Shown: positions 50,545 through 59,030 of the stretch, one piece after another
How positions within the stretch are numbered: the stretch's first letter is position 1
Layout of the letters: each line of letters starts with the position of its first letter
Source of the DNA: Chryseobacterium pennipullorum
GTDB lineage: Bacteria; Bacteroidota; Bacteroidia; Flavobacteriales; Weeksellaceae
Direction: 5' to 3'
Assembly (NCBI RefSeq): GCF_003384725.1
Contig: NZ_QNVV01000013.1
Span: forward strand, 1-64,000
DNA: 64,000 bases
The notes under the pieces: generated by a model
Databases searched by the model: none
What the model was told of the DNA's origin: nothing
The model's input: the letters and a program-made list of their open reading frames with translations, nothing else
Position numbers and translations under genes: made by a program

Positions 50545-50885
50545 GGGGCGGATTGCGGGTTGGTACTGGATGCTTATTGCAGGTTGCTAGTTTATTATGT
50601 TGCAGGTTGCTTTTGTTAGGGAAATGGTGCGGTGGTAGTTGCTGGTTTAATTTGTTGCTGGTTGCTTGGTCACCCATAACTTTACCCATTAAACTCTCCA
50701 ATCCTACAACCTGCTATCTAGCAACTAGCAACCACCACCTATCATCTATCTTCTATCTTCTATCATCTATCAACTAACAATTAGCAATTAGCAATTAGCA
50801 ACTAGCAACTAGCAACTAACAATTAGCAACCAACGACCTGCCATCTAGCAACTAGCAACTAGCAACCAACCATCTATTAACTAAC
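50545..50885. repeat. Large inverted array of 7-bp words
   Basis: The right arm (50707-50877) is an almost unbroken chain of heptamers: CATCTAT, CTTCTAT x2, CATCTAT, CAACTAA, CAATTAG x3, CAACTAG x2, CAACTAA, CAATTAG, CAACCAA and relatives, with one or two single-base slips. The left arm (50545-50670) has the same words inverted (TTGCAGG, TTGCTAG, TTGCTGG). About 35 bases lie in the centre. The word is conserved in style (C-A/T-N-C/T-T-A-N), not in exact sequence, and adjacent words are often identical. Confidence 0.85.
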
Positions 50886-51060
50886 AACCAGTACCATCAA
50901 CCAACCTCTCACATCACGTTTTTACCTAAACCGAATTTGTAGAAATATTTAATAGACCGGACCCGGAATCTCAGAGATTTTTGTCAGCTTCCTGAATGTT
51001 ACGATGACTAATCTTCAATGCCCTTAGAGGCCACAGAATCTTTAACGATCCACCTAAAAA
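50886..51060. other. Intergenic remainder, no gene seen
   Basis: Between the heptad array and the MFS terminator there is a stretch without a reading frame of note or a recognised motif. Confidence 0.45.
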
Positions 51061-51100
51061 CGTAAAATCCCGACCTTTGAGGTAAGGCCCGGGATTTTAC
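51061..51100 (-). terminator. Terminator of the efflux operon
   Basis: TAAAATCCCGGGCC and a matching TCGGGATTTTA pair on the minus strand, followed by CGTTTTTAGG. It lies about 20 bases past the MFS stop. Confidence 0.8.
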
Positions 51101-51121
51101 TAGTGAAAAACAAGGTATCTT

Positions 51122-52714
51122 CTATACTGCCGGTCCGGCAGCGTCTTTTATTTCTTCCAACAATTGTTTTCTTTCGCGAAGTCTCCTTCTTGCAATGACA
51201 GATTTACCGCCCAATACTCTTACGAATCTCAAATACTGGAATCGCTTTGCTCCGAAATGATGGGTGAAGACATAAAATAATACTCCAAACCCAACCAGGA
51301 TGATATATCCGAAAATCTTTTTACTGGCTATAATAATCGCATTGAGCTGTATTGCCTTCATATTGGCAGCAACATTCTGGGGAGTCACCGTCATTCCGTC
51401 CATATAAACGGCCAGGTCTCCGATTGCAGTAACCTGAAAACGATACTGGAACCATGAATAAAGGGTGGAAAAAATACCGACAGCAAGAAAGGTTCTCCAC
51501 ACCAATACAAGCCCGATAGCAGCAAGCATTTCATCCATCTCAAGTTTATCCAGGGTGTAAAACCACACGGAAATAAATAATGAACACATTCCATAGCCTT
51601 TTAAGAACATGGGTAAATACCAATTGTCATAGCTGAATTCCAGCACCATAGAAAAATACATGATAATGGCATATCCCATCATTCCTGCGAACCCTGAAAA
51701 AATATACATTTTCAGCGGTTTTTCTTTTTTGAACCAAAATACAGCAATGGCACCAGCTAATACAATTCCGGGAATCATCATGACACTCAATTTTGCATTG
51801 GTCAGCTGATCATATCCCAGCACTCCCACTGCAAAGGTGTTCTGAATAGAGGCTGTTCCTAAAAACATCCCCAGCCAGAACAACATAAATAAACCGTGCT
51901 GGACGTTGTTTTTTGTAAATATTTTGAATGAAAGATAAGGTCTCTTTAAGGTCAGCTGGCGAATGGACAGTAAGGCAAAACTTACAAAAGCTGCAATACT
52001 GGCATTCATGATATTCTTTGAGTTGAACCAGTCCTGCTGTCTTCCGAACGCATACACATATGCTGAAAACATAAAGGTGGATACGAAAAGCAGGATGCTC
52101 AACCAGTCGATATAATGTAGAGGAACCTTCAGTGCAAAGTATTTGTTATGCATGAAAACCCAATGGATCAATGCCAGAATAAAACATAACACTGAAGTAA
52201 ATAGGTAATATTGCTGCCAATTGTACAAAAGTGAAAATTCAGCAGAATAGTACACTGCAACCTGATTCATCACCAAAACAAATGTATAGAATAGCCCATA
52301 AAACATTCCACGGTTTCCAATCATTGTCATCAGCGGCAGAAAAAGTTCTATGGTAATCATCATTTTTATAAATCCTATTACCAGAGCAGTACATACAAAA
52401 ACCATGGGCTGTAAGGTCGTTGCATTCATATAGTTTAGTAATCCTAATAGAACCAGCAGCAGAACCATCTTATCCCTTACCTTGAATCTCATTTTAATCC
52501 TGATCACAACAGGCATACAAGCCCCCATTCCGATGGTAGTAGCATAATTGGCCCACATAAAATATTCCGTCATTGCGCCGGTACCACTTACCAGACTGCT
52601 GATATTCCCTGTATATACTCCACCGATCGGCATCACTGCGGCAAGCAGCAACACAATCAGCAGGAGCTGTACGGGTTTGGGTACCCAGTCACTATATAAT
52701 CCTTTGTTGTACAT
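51122..52714 (-). CDS. MFS drug efflux transporter (DHA2/EmrB-like)
   Basis: A 530-residue inner-membrane protein with about 14 predicted helices, the number typical of DHA2 permeases. The N-terminus is LYSDWVPKPVQLLLIVLLLA and the C-terminal tail is basic (RRRLRERKQLLEE). Together with an HlyD-type adaptor and a TolC protein in the same operon, it should form an EmrAB-TolC-like pump for toxic compounds. The drug range cannot be read. It is the last gene of the operon; an array of short words sits in the gap to the HlyD gene. Confidence 0.88.
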   Translation of the reverse strand: MYNKGLYSDWVPKPVQLLLIVLLLAAVMPIGGVYTGNISSLVSGTGAMTEYFMWANYATTIGMGACMPVVIRIKMRFKVRDKMVLLLVLLGLLNYMNATTLQPMVFVCTALVIGFIKMMITIELFLPLMTMIGNRGMFYGLFYTFVLVMNQVAVYYSAEFSLLYNWQQYYLFTSVLCFILALIHWVFMHNKYFALKVPLHYIDWLSILLFVSTFMFSAYVYAFGRQQDWFNSKNIMNASIAAFVSFALLSIRQLTLKRPYLSFKIFTKNNVQHGLFMLFWLGMFLGTASIQNTFAVGVLGYDQLTNAKLSVMMIPGIVLAGAIAVFWFKKEKPLKMYIFSGFAGMMGYAIIMYFSMVLEFSYDNWYLPMFLKGYGMCSLFISVWFYTLDKLEMDEMLAAIGLVLVWRTFLAVGIFSTLYSWFQYRFQVTAIGDLAVYMDGMTVTPQNVAANMKAIQLNAIIIASKKIFGYIILVGFGVLFYVFTHHFGAKRFQYLRFVRVLGGKSVIARRRLRERKQLLEEIKDAAGPAV

Positions 52715-52723
52715 GTTTTTTAA

Positions 52724-52757
52724 ATAGATGTCAGATTTCAGATAGTAGATGTCTGAT
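52724..52757. repeat. Short heptad-word run inside the efflux operon
   Basis: ATAGATG, TCAGATT, TCAGATA, GTAGATG and TCTGATG follow each other without spacers. ATAGATG is the inverse of the CATCTAT word used in the 50.7-kb array. Confidence 0.6.
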
Positions 52758-52793
52758 GCCAGCCTGTCCGGAATCTGGTATCCTTCTTTCTTT

Positions 52794-53912
52794 TTAGTCT
52801 TTATTAATATTCACGTTCATGTTCATTCCCGCACTCAGTTTATCCAAGTCTTCTTTTTTATTGGAAGCAGTAAATTCTATTCTTACTGGAATTCTTTGCT
52901 GAACTTTGATGAAATTTCCGGTAGAGTTATCGGTAGGTACACTGGAATATCTTGATCCGGTCGCAGCAGAAACTGCGGTCACGACTCCCTCAAACGGCTG
53001 GCCGCCCAGCGCATCAGCTGTCATGGTTATTTTCTCACCCACTTTGATGTTCGGCATCTGGCTTTCCAGGAAATTAGCCGTTACCCATTTCTGACCGTTC
53101 AGAACGATGGTAGCGACCTGCTGTCCCGGTTGGATCAGCTGTCCCTCAGAAATGGTACGTCTTCCCATGATCCCATCATAAGGTGCTGTAATCACTGTAT
53201 AAGACAGATTAATTCTTGCCATATCCAGCGCAGATTTTGTTCTTTTGATCTCTGCATCATTAATTCCCAGTTTGCTTTTCACTTCTGTCGTAGAAAGACT
53301 GGCAGATTGCTTTTGGTTCACCAGGGTTTCATATGCAGCCTTTTGGGCGTCATATTCGGTTTTTACCTGATCATATTGCTGTCTTGTTACCGCTTCAGCA
53401 GACAGAAGGTTCTTGTACCGGTTCAGATTCTGCTCCGCATTCCAGAGTCTGGCTTTTGCACCGGCAATATTGGATTCCATCACACTAATATTGTTGGAAA
53501 CCGTGTTCACTGATGAACCTGTCGCCGTTTTCTGAGCCATAGCATTCTGATAGGCCGCTTCAGCCTGTCCCAGTTGCGTCAGGATTTCACGGTCATCCAG
53601 TATCACCAGCGTATCCCCTTTTTTTACCCTCTGATGTTCTATAAATTTAATTTCCTTGATATAAGCAGAAACCCTGGTATTGATCGGATTGATAAACTCT
53701 TCCACCTGTGCGGCTTCTGTATAGGTTTTGCTTCCGATATGGAAATATTCCCGGATCAGCCAGAATAATCCGAATCCGATCACCAGAAAAACGATGATAT
53801 TAGATAAGATGGCTCTGATCTTATTGGTTTTATTTTTCTTTTTTTTATCTTCTCCGCTGGATTTTGCCTGCGTCTGAGTAGTATTTTGAGTAGTTTGTTC
53901 CTTGTTTTCCAT
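52794..53912 (-). CDS. HlyD/EmrA-type membrane fusion protein
   Basis: A 372-residue periplasmic adaptor. A charged N-terminus (KSSGEDKKKKNKTNKI) leads to one membrane helix (AILSNIIVFLVIGFGLFWLI, about residues 33-52). The barrel-sandwich part has VEEFINPINTRVSAYIKEI and GDTLVILDD, and a coiled-coil hairpin runs from about 113 to 236. YDGIMGRRTISEGQLIQPGQ is in the C-terminal half. It should link the MFS permease to TolC. Second gene after tolC, 22 bases behind it. Confidence 0.92.
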   Translation of the reverse strand: MENKEQTTQNTTQTQAKSSGEDKKKKNKTNKIRAILSNIIVFLVIGFGLFWLIREYFHIGSKTYTEAAQVEEFINPINTRVSAYIKEIKFIEHQRVKKGDTLVILDDREILTQLGQAEAAYQNAMAQKTATGSSVNTVSNNISVMESNIAGAKARLWNAEQNLNRYKNLLSAEAVTRQQYDQVKTEYDAQKAAYETLVNQKQSASLSTTEVKSKLGINDAEIKRTKSALDMARINLSYTVITAPYDGIMGRRTISEGQLIQPGQQVATIVLNGQKWVTANFLESQMPNIKVGEKITMTADALGGQPFEGVVTAVSAATGSRYSSVPTDNSTGNFIKVQQRIPVRIEFTASNKKEDLDKLSAGMNMNVNINKD

Positions 53913-53934
53913 TGTGTTGATTTTCAGTTTTAAA

Positions 53935-55245
53935 TTAAAGTGTTCCTGTCGATTTCAAAAGATTATAGTATTGGTACAGAACATTGATTTCAGCGTTGGC
54001 ATAATCCAGTTCAGCCTGCAATTTCTGATTCTGTGCATCGATCATTTCAGCTTGTACCGCCAGTTGATTCAGATACTTGGCTTCGGTAATCTTATAGTTT
54101 TCTTCCGCCAGTCTTTTGGAATCGTTCAGGATATCAGCCTGCTGAATGGCCTCCTGGTATTTGGTATACGCTGCATTGACTCCCATATCTACATTTTGCT
54201 GTACCAGAGTCATTGCGTCATTAGCCTGGTTCTTTTGCAGTTCACCTAATTTTACTCTTTCTTTGGTCTTATACAGGGTATCAATATTATAACTGAGAGA
54301 AACACCTGTCTGCCAGCCTCCTGAATACATATCCAGGACCGGATTTCTATTCGTAATCGGTCTTTGCAAGCTATATCCTCCAAATCCCGCCAGCGTAGGC
54401 ATGTTATCTGTTTTGATAATTTCAATATTCTTGTCAGCCACATCGATATTCTTCTTTGCAGATTTCAATACCGGATTGCTCTCATGTGCCAAACCTGCAT
54501 AATAGTCCATTCCTATACCCGATTCTTTGTTCTCTAAGTCCTCTGTAGGAATAATTTCAGTGTCAGCAGGCAGCCCCAAAGCAATATTTAAATTATAATT
54601 AAGGATTTTTTTGTTGTTCGAAAGCGTCAGGATCCCCTGATCCAGATTTTTAATCGCAAGCTCGCCACGGATGACCTCATTTCTCGTGACCATTCCCTGC
54701 TGATAAAATTTCTGAATATTTTTAAGACGTTCCTGGGCCAGAGTCTTATTGTTCTGAAAAACTTCTTCCTGATTGATGATCTTATAAACATCCAGGTAAT
54801 TTGAAATCACCAGAAATTTTACATCCTGCTTATTTTTCTCCAGATCAAGTTCTGAAAGCTGCTCACGGAGCCCCGCCATTTCAATAGACTTATTCACCAG
54901 TCCTCCTTTGAAGATCAGCTGAGTAGCCTGTACTGCGTAAGAACTTCCGTAATGTGGCATCGGAACCTTAGTAGAATTGGAAAAATCTTTATCGATGGCT
55001 ACAGCGTCTCCTAAATAGAACTGACTTGTAGAAGCCGTTATCGTAGGCAGTTTCTGAAGTTTTACAACATTTGTATTCTGCTTGGCAATATCAATATTCT
55101 GAGCGGAAACTTTCAGCTGCTGATGATTTCGAACAGCAAGTTCCGCCACCTCACCTGCGGTCATCTGTTTGATCTGTTGCGAAAAAAACAGCGCAGGAAA
55201 AGCTGCTATCAGAACTGATAGTGCTGTTTTTATTTTCTTTGTCAT
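53935..55245 (-). CDS. TolC family outer-membrane efflux protein
   Basis: A 436-residue outer-membrane channel. The signal peptide ends near LFFSQQ. Two OEP repeats of long amphipathic helices run through the protein, with TASTSQFYLGD and VSLSYNIDTLYKTKERV as the strand regions; the length is typical for TolC. It forms the exit duct for the EmrAB-like partners encoded behind it. It has its own strong promoter, overlapping a palindrome. Confidence 0.93.
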   Translation of the reverse strand: MTKKIKTALSVLIAAFPALFFSQQIKQMTAGEVAELAVRNHQQLKVSAQNIDIAKQNTNVVKLQKLPTITASTSQFYLGDAVAIDKDFSNSTKVPMPHYGSSYAVQATQLIFKGGLVNKSIEMAGLREQLSELDLEKNKQDVKFLVISNYLDVYKIINQEEVFQNNKTLAQERLKNIQKFYQQGMVTRNEVIRGELAIKNLDQGILTLSNNKKILNYNLNIALGLPADTEIIPTEDLENKESGIGMDYYAGLAHESNPVLKSAKKNIDVADKNIEIIKTDNMPTLAGFGGYSLQRPITNRNPVLDMYSGGWQTGVSLSYNIDTLYKTKERVKLGELQKNQANDAMTLVQQNVDMGVNAAYTKYQEAIQQADILNDSKRLAEENYKITEAKYLNQLAVQAEMIDAQNQKLQAELDYANAEINVLYQYYNLLKSTGTL

Positions 55246-55265
55246 TGTACCTTGTTTTACAGATG

Positions 55266-55305
55266 CAAAGTTAGGCCAACCACAAAATCAATCAAATGTT
55301 TGATT
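55266..55305 (-). promoter_or_regulatory. Promoter and probable operator of the efflux operon
   Basis: On the minus strand TTTG (55293-55296), 19-base spacer, TAACTTTG (55266-55273), an exact consensus promoter 20 bases before the tolC ATG. AATCAAA-TG-TTTGATT at 55290-55305 is a perfect 7-bp inverted repeat that covers the -33 TTTG, the place where a repressor or activator would act. The AraC-type gene ends 28 bases upstream of it. Confidence 0.75.
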
Positions 55306-55332
55306 ATTGGAAAAAGATGTTCAAATGTAGGA

Positions 55333-56178
55333 TTAGCTTTCAAACTGGTGTCTGTATTGTCTGGGACTCACTTCAAGATGCTTCTTAAAAAAGTGGGAAA
55401 AAGAGTACTGATCACTAAAGCCAAGGATAGAAGAAATCTCGGAAACCGTTTTTTTAGACGAGTTTAGAAGCACTTTTGCTTCATTCATTACAATGAGTGA
55501 AATAATGTGACTTGCCGTTTTCCCGGTGACCTCCTTCACGACAGAGGATAGATGTCTGGTTGTAATGGACTGCCGTTCTGCATAGAATTCTACAGATCTC
55601 TCCGTGAGATGATAAGTCGCCAGATCTGTCAGAAACACAAAAACAATTTCTTCCTGTCTTGACATCTGATTCATCGAATTGTTATCTTCTTTGGAAATGA
55701 TTCCGGCCATCTGATAGCAGAAAACAGAAAACAGATGTTCTACCATTTCTTTTTTGTAGAGCATTTCTGTTTCGGAATCCAGGATGTATTTCAGAAAATT
55801 CACGCTTTTCCAGACCACCTCCATTTCACTTTCCGGAAAAGGCACTCCTCTATTCATCTGTTGCCTGAAATAACGGTAGGTGATAAGTCTGTTGAATTTT
55901 AAAGAAAGAGCCGAAATAAATTCCCTTTTGTAGGAAACCATTCTGGACTGAAAATCGTCGCTTACAGAAACCACCTCATAAATGGTCTGAGGATCTGTTA
56001 CCATAAACATGTTGGCAGAAAGTTCAAGATCGCTGAAATGCTGTCTCAGCTTAATTGTTCCTGTTTTAATAAAAATAAAAGCCGGATTATCAGGCCGGAA
56101 AGGCTTATCGACAGCAATTCTCTCAAAGATATTGCGTTGCGTAAAGATTTCAACTCCGAACTTTTCTAAAGCAGACAT
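55333..56178 (-). CDS. AraC family regulator upstream of the efflux operon
   Basis: A 281-residue regulator. The N-terminal ~170 residues are a cupin-like sensor (IFIKTGTIKLRQHFSDLELS). The C-terminal domain has two HTH helices; the second is KKTVSEISSILGFSDQYSFS followed by HFFKKHLEVSPRQYR. Position and strand suggest it controls the TolC-HlyD-MFS operon, perhaps in response to a compound the pump removes. This link is inferred from context. A promoter box lies four bases before the ATG. Confidence 0.88.
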   Translation of the reverse strand: MSALEKFGVEIFTQRNIFERIAVDKPFRPDNPAFIFIKTGTIKLRQHFSDLELSANMFMVTDPQTIYEVVSVSDDFQSRMVSYKREFISALSLKFNRLITYRYFRQQMNRGVPFPESEMEVVWKSVNFLKYILDSETEMLYKKEMVEHLFSVFCYQMAGIISKEDNNSMNQMSRQEEIVFVFLTDLATYHLTERSVEFYAERQSITTRHLSSVVKEVTGKTASHIISLIVMNEAKVLLNSSKKTVSEISSILGFSDQYSFSHFFKKHLEVSPRQYRHQFES

Positions 56179-56182
56179 AACA

Positions 56183-56214
56183 CAAATGTAAGCAATCTTG
56201 CCAGCGAATACAAA
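56183..56214 (-). promoter_or_regulatory. Promoter of the AraC gene
   Basis: Minus-strand TTTG (56211-56214), 20-base spacer, TACATTTG (56183-56190), and four bases to the ATG at 56178. Fits the consensus and implies a leaderless mRNA. Confidence 0.72.
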
Positions 56215-56252
56215 ATTTTATTATTTTAGCATTTACCAAATTCCTAGTCTTT

Positions 56253-56726
56253 ATGAGAAAGGTTGATCTATTATTTGCAGAATATAGTAAAAGCCATAGA
56301 AACGCCACCAACAAGTTCATCCATTGGATCTGTGTTCCCTTAATTTTCTGGGCCATCCTTGGGTTTACATCTCTTGTTCCTTCGCCTCATTTCTGTACAT
56401 CTTATTTTGGATGTCTCAGCACAGTAAGTCTTATTGTTATCCTGTTGGCCACTTTATTTTACATCAGGCTTTCTTTTCTGATCGGAATAATGATGATCTT
56501 TGTCATGATGGCCCTGGAACATCTTATTTACCTTACCAATATCAGCTTGGGGAAACAGTCATGGATCGTTTATCTGAGTATTTTTGCTATCACCTGGATT
56601 TTTCAGGTGATCGGCCATAAGAGAGAGGGAAAAAAAACTTCTTTTCTTAAAGATATTCAGTTAATGCTGATCGGGCCCATCTGGCTGTTGGGTTTTATCT
56701 TAAAGAAAACAGGAATCAGATATTAA
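56253..56726 (+). CDS. Mpo1/YGL010w-like membrane protein (DUF962)
   Basis: A 157-residue membrane protein with about four helices. The start RKVDLLFAEYSKSHRNATNK, followed by FIHWICVPLIFWAI, is the DUF962 signature, with the histidines that in yeast Mpo1 take part in fatty-acid alpha-oxidation with Fe(II). A third His lies in FQVIGHKREGKK. It might act on 2-hydroxy fatty acids from the sphingolipid-like lipids of this phylum; that is inference. It is divergent from the AraC gene. Confidence 0.85.
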   Translation: MRKVDLLFAEYSKSHRNATNKFIHWICVPLIFWAILGFTSLVPSPHFCTSYFGCLSTVSLIVILLATLFYIRLSFLIGIMMIFVMMALEHLIYLTNISLGKQSWIVYLSIFAITWIFQVIGHKREGKKTSFLKDIQLMLIGPIWLLGFILKKTGIRY

Positions 56727-56836
56727 TTTCCATGTGAACAACCATGATTCTACAGATATAAACGTATTTTTTATATTTTTTTTGTGATTTTGTAATTTTC
56801 AAGCATGGTTTTTGATAACATTCACAAAAAACAATC

Positions 56837-57712
56837 ATGAAAAATATAGTTTTGGCATTATCCTGTCTTCTTCTCATCCATTGCAACAAATCCGGAGTTG
56901 CTGAACACTCTGTAAAGGCTGATCTGTTTGAGGTCATTTCTGAAGATGAGCCGATATCACCTGTTGCTCCTCCCAATGCCGTTTCCGAAAAGCTGGCTCC
57001 AGATAAAGGGTATGAAACTTTATCTTCTGTTTCAAAAAAAACGGATACCCTATCCAAAAAGATCATCAAAAATGGGGATATGAAAATTCAGGTGGGAGAT
57101 ATTAAAAAATCTCAGAGCCAGGTGAATGCGATTTTAAAAAGCAACAATGCGTATATTCAGAAGGAAGATTTTCAAAATACAGATAGGAGTGAGAATCTTA
57201 ATCTGACGGTCCGGGTTCCCCATAAAAATTTTGATGTCCTTGTGAATTCATTTTCAGACGGTGTGGGGTCTGTGCTGTCAAAGAATATCTCGTCCGATGA
57301 CATGACCGAAGAATATACTGACATCTCTATAAAACTCGCAAACAAAAAAATCTATCTTGAGAAGTACCGTGACATGCTTAAAAGCGCCTCTACAACAAAA
57401 GATATGCTCGAAATTCAGGAGAAAATCAGGGGGCTTGAAGATGAAATGGATATTGCGGAAGGCAGGCTCCGTTTTATTGATGACCGGGTGAATTACAGCA
57501 CACTGTACATTAGCTTATATAAAGAAAAAGTAAGAAGCTCCGCCACATCAAAAATAGGATTCGGAAGCCGCTTTATAGACTCTCTAACCGAAGGCTGGAA
57601 CTTTTTCGTAGGTTTTCTCCTTGGAGTCGTCTCTCTTTGGCCTTTCTTTTTATTAGTTCCAGTTGTCATTTTTCTCTGGAAAAAATGGAAATCACGAAAA
57701 GCTAAACCATAA
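56837..57712 (+). CDS. DUF4349 lipoprotein
   Basis: A 291-residue lipoprotein. The lipobox LLIHC is at residues 13-17. The central part has the DUF4349 pattern: NGDMKIQVGDIKKSQSQVNAIL, cited as residues about 78-99, a coiled-coil (RDMLKSASTTKDMLEIQEKI) and the RGLEDEMDIAEGRLRFIDD segment. One helix near the C-terminus (FFVGFLLGVVSLWPFFLLVP) would span the inner membrane, with a basic tail behind. Function not known. A terminator follows. Confidence 0.85.
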   Translation: MKNIVLALSCLLLIHCNKSGVAEHSVKADLFEVISEDEPISPVAPPNAVSEKLAPDKGYETLSSVSKKTDTLSKKIIKNGDMKIQVGDIKKSQSQVNAILKSNNAYIQKEDFQNTDRSENLNLTVRVPHKNFDVLVNSFSDGVGSVLSKNISSDDMTEEYTDISIKLANKKIYLEKYRDMLKSASTTKDMLEIQEKIRGLEDEMDIAEGRLRFIDDRVNYSTLYISLYKEKVRSSATSKIGFGSRFIDSLTEGWNFFVGFLLGVVSLWPFFLLVPVVIFLWKKWKSRKAKP

Positions 57713-57720
57713 AAATATAC

Positions 57721-57752
57721 AAAATCCGGATACCCTGAGTATCCGGATTTTT
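57721..57752. terminator. Bidirectional terminator
   Basis: AAAATCCGGATAC pairs perfectly with GTATCCGGATTTT around CCTGA, with T run behind. Serves the DUF4349 gene and the convergent small gene. Confidence 0.9.
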
Positions 57753-57770
57753 ATTGCATTATCATGCATT

Positions 57771-58148
57771 CTACTTATTAAAATAATCTTTTACTGTTTC
57801 CAGTACTTTTTCATCGGACATCTGCTGCGACGTATCCAGGGTGATCTTAAGATCCCTGAACTGGGCGGTATCATGCAGAAAGTGTTTAAATTCTTCCTGC
57901 GCTACTCCCGGTCCTGTAATATATACTTCCTGAGAATTGGTCAGCAAACGTTCGACTTCTTTAAAAAACTTGTTCCTGTTCGTAATCTGGGCATTATTCC
58001 CTGCATTCTCACTGGAATTTCCATGTTGTATTTCCGCTTTTACGGGATTACATAAAAAAAATTCCGATACCGTCTGTGCATCGTGGTTTTTGGCTACAAT
58101 CGCCTTTTCTGTATCCATCCAGATTCCTGCTAATTTTTTATCAGACAT
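57771..58148 (-). CDS. eRF1/Pelota domain 2-like small protein
   Basis: A 125-residue cytoplasmic protein with no signal. It begins KKLAGIWMDTEKAIV, a strand pattern like the start of the eRF1 middle domain. Later it has FFKEVERLLTNSQEVYITGP, followed by GVAQEEFKHFL, which resembles the GPGxxKexF segment of eRF1 and Pelota domain 2. The C-terminus is helical (SDEKVLETVKDYF). Bacterial homologues of this domain have been grouped as baeRF proteins; this assignment is by eye. It is a single gene with its own terminator. Confidence 0.6.
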   Translation of the reverse strand: MSDKKLAGIWMDTEKAIVAKNHDAQTVSEFFLCNPVKAEIQHGNSSENAGNNAQITNRNKFFKEVERLLTNSQEVYITGPGVAQEEFKHFLHDTAQFRDLKITLDTSQQMSDEKVLETVKDYFNK

Positions 58149-58327
58149 AATAATTTATTTTGGTGATGTGTCATCAAAAACAAGAATAATGCAATTCGGG
58201 TGTTAAGGGCTGTTAAATGTTTTCATGCGATCAAAAAAAGGAGAAATCCAGGCAGACGTTAGGGCGTTATATATGGCTGTTTATGTACAATCCTGCTATG
58301 ACCGCAGATCTTTTTCTGCTTAAAAAT

Positions 58328-59026
58328 CTATTTTCCAAGCACAAATACGGCCGGAATTTTATGCAGTTCCGGTTTCTGTTTCTGCCAGTCTTTAATAGAT
58401 TTAGTTTTAATAAATTCATGTTCCGGATCATTGATGTTTGCGGCAATACATAGTTTTGTATTGGGCGACAGAAATTTACAGAGATCTTCAATAAGCTGAT
58501 TGTTCCTGTATGGGGTTTCCATGAAAATCTGGGAATAGCCGGTCTTTTGCACCAGTGCTTCAAGGTTCATCATTTGCTTCTTCTTCTCCCCTTTATCAAT
58601 CGGGAGATAGCCATGAAAGGTGAACTCCTGCCCGTTGAACCCACTGGAAATCAGAGCCAGAATAATAGATGACGGCCCTGAAACAGGAAGCACCCTGATG
58701 TTTTTCTCATGGCACCATTTAACGATAAGGTTTCCCGGATCTGCAATACACGGCAATCCTGCTTCTGACAGCAGCCCGAAGTCCTGTCCTTTCAGCATGA
58801 GCTCCTGAGCTTCTTTGATATCGGCGTTCTCTGTATATTTATCAAGCAGGAACAATTTAAGATCAGCCTGTTTTTTTTCAGGTGCAAAGAACTTAACAAC
58901 CTTTCGGGCTGTTTTTTCATTTTCGACGAAAAAGTAGTCCGTTTGCATAATATACTCCTTTATCACTGGCGAAAAATGAGTGATAGAGGTATTTTCCGAA
59001 AGGTAAGCTGGAAGTAAAAAAAGCAT
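58328..59026 (-). CDS. RsmI-like tetrapyrrole-methylase-family methyltransferase
   Basis: A 232-residue enzyme of the tetrapyrrole-methylase superfamily, close to RsmI (16S rRNA C1402 2'-O-methyltransferase). Seen: DYFFVENEKTARKVV, GLLSEAGLPCIADPG (SAM loop), VLPVSGPSSIILALISSGF and FMETPYRNNQLIEDL. It is about 50 residues shorter than E. coli RsmI and lacks its C-terminal part. A short RsmI paralogue is common in Bacteroidota, so the target may differ. It lies four bases behind the NTF2-like gene. Confidence 0.82.
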   Translation of the reverse strand: MLFLLPAYLSENTSITHFSPVIKEYIMQTDYFFVENEKTARKVVKFFAPEKKQADLKLFLLDKYTENADIKEAQELMLKGQDFGLLSEAGLPCIADPGNLIVKWCHEKNIRVLPVSGPSSIILALISSGFNGQEFTFHGYLPIDKGEKKKQMMNLEALVQKTGYSQIFMETPYRNNQLIEDLCKFLSPNTKLCIAANINDPEHEFIKTKSIKDWQKQKPELHKIPAVFVLGK

Positions 59027-59030
59027 TGTA

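Noticed and set aside
50498..50701. N-terminal extension of the methyltransferase by 68 residues
   Set aside because: It starts with TTG, translates the heptad array into Asn/Gln/Pro/His-rich text, and a consensus promoter lies between it and the ATG at 50497.
50743..50840. Heptamer array as a CRISPR array
   Set aside because: There are no spacers: 7-bp words abut each other, and no cas genes lie in the window.
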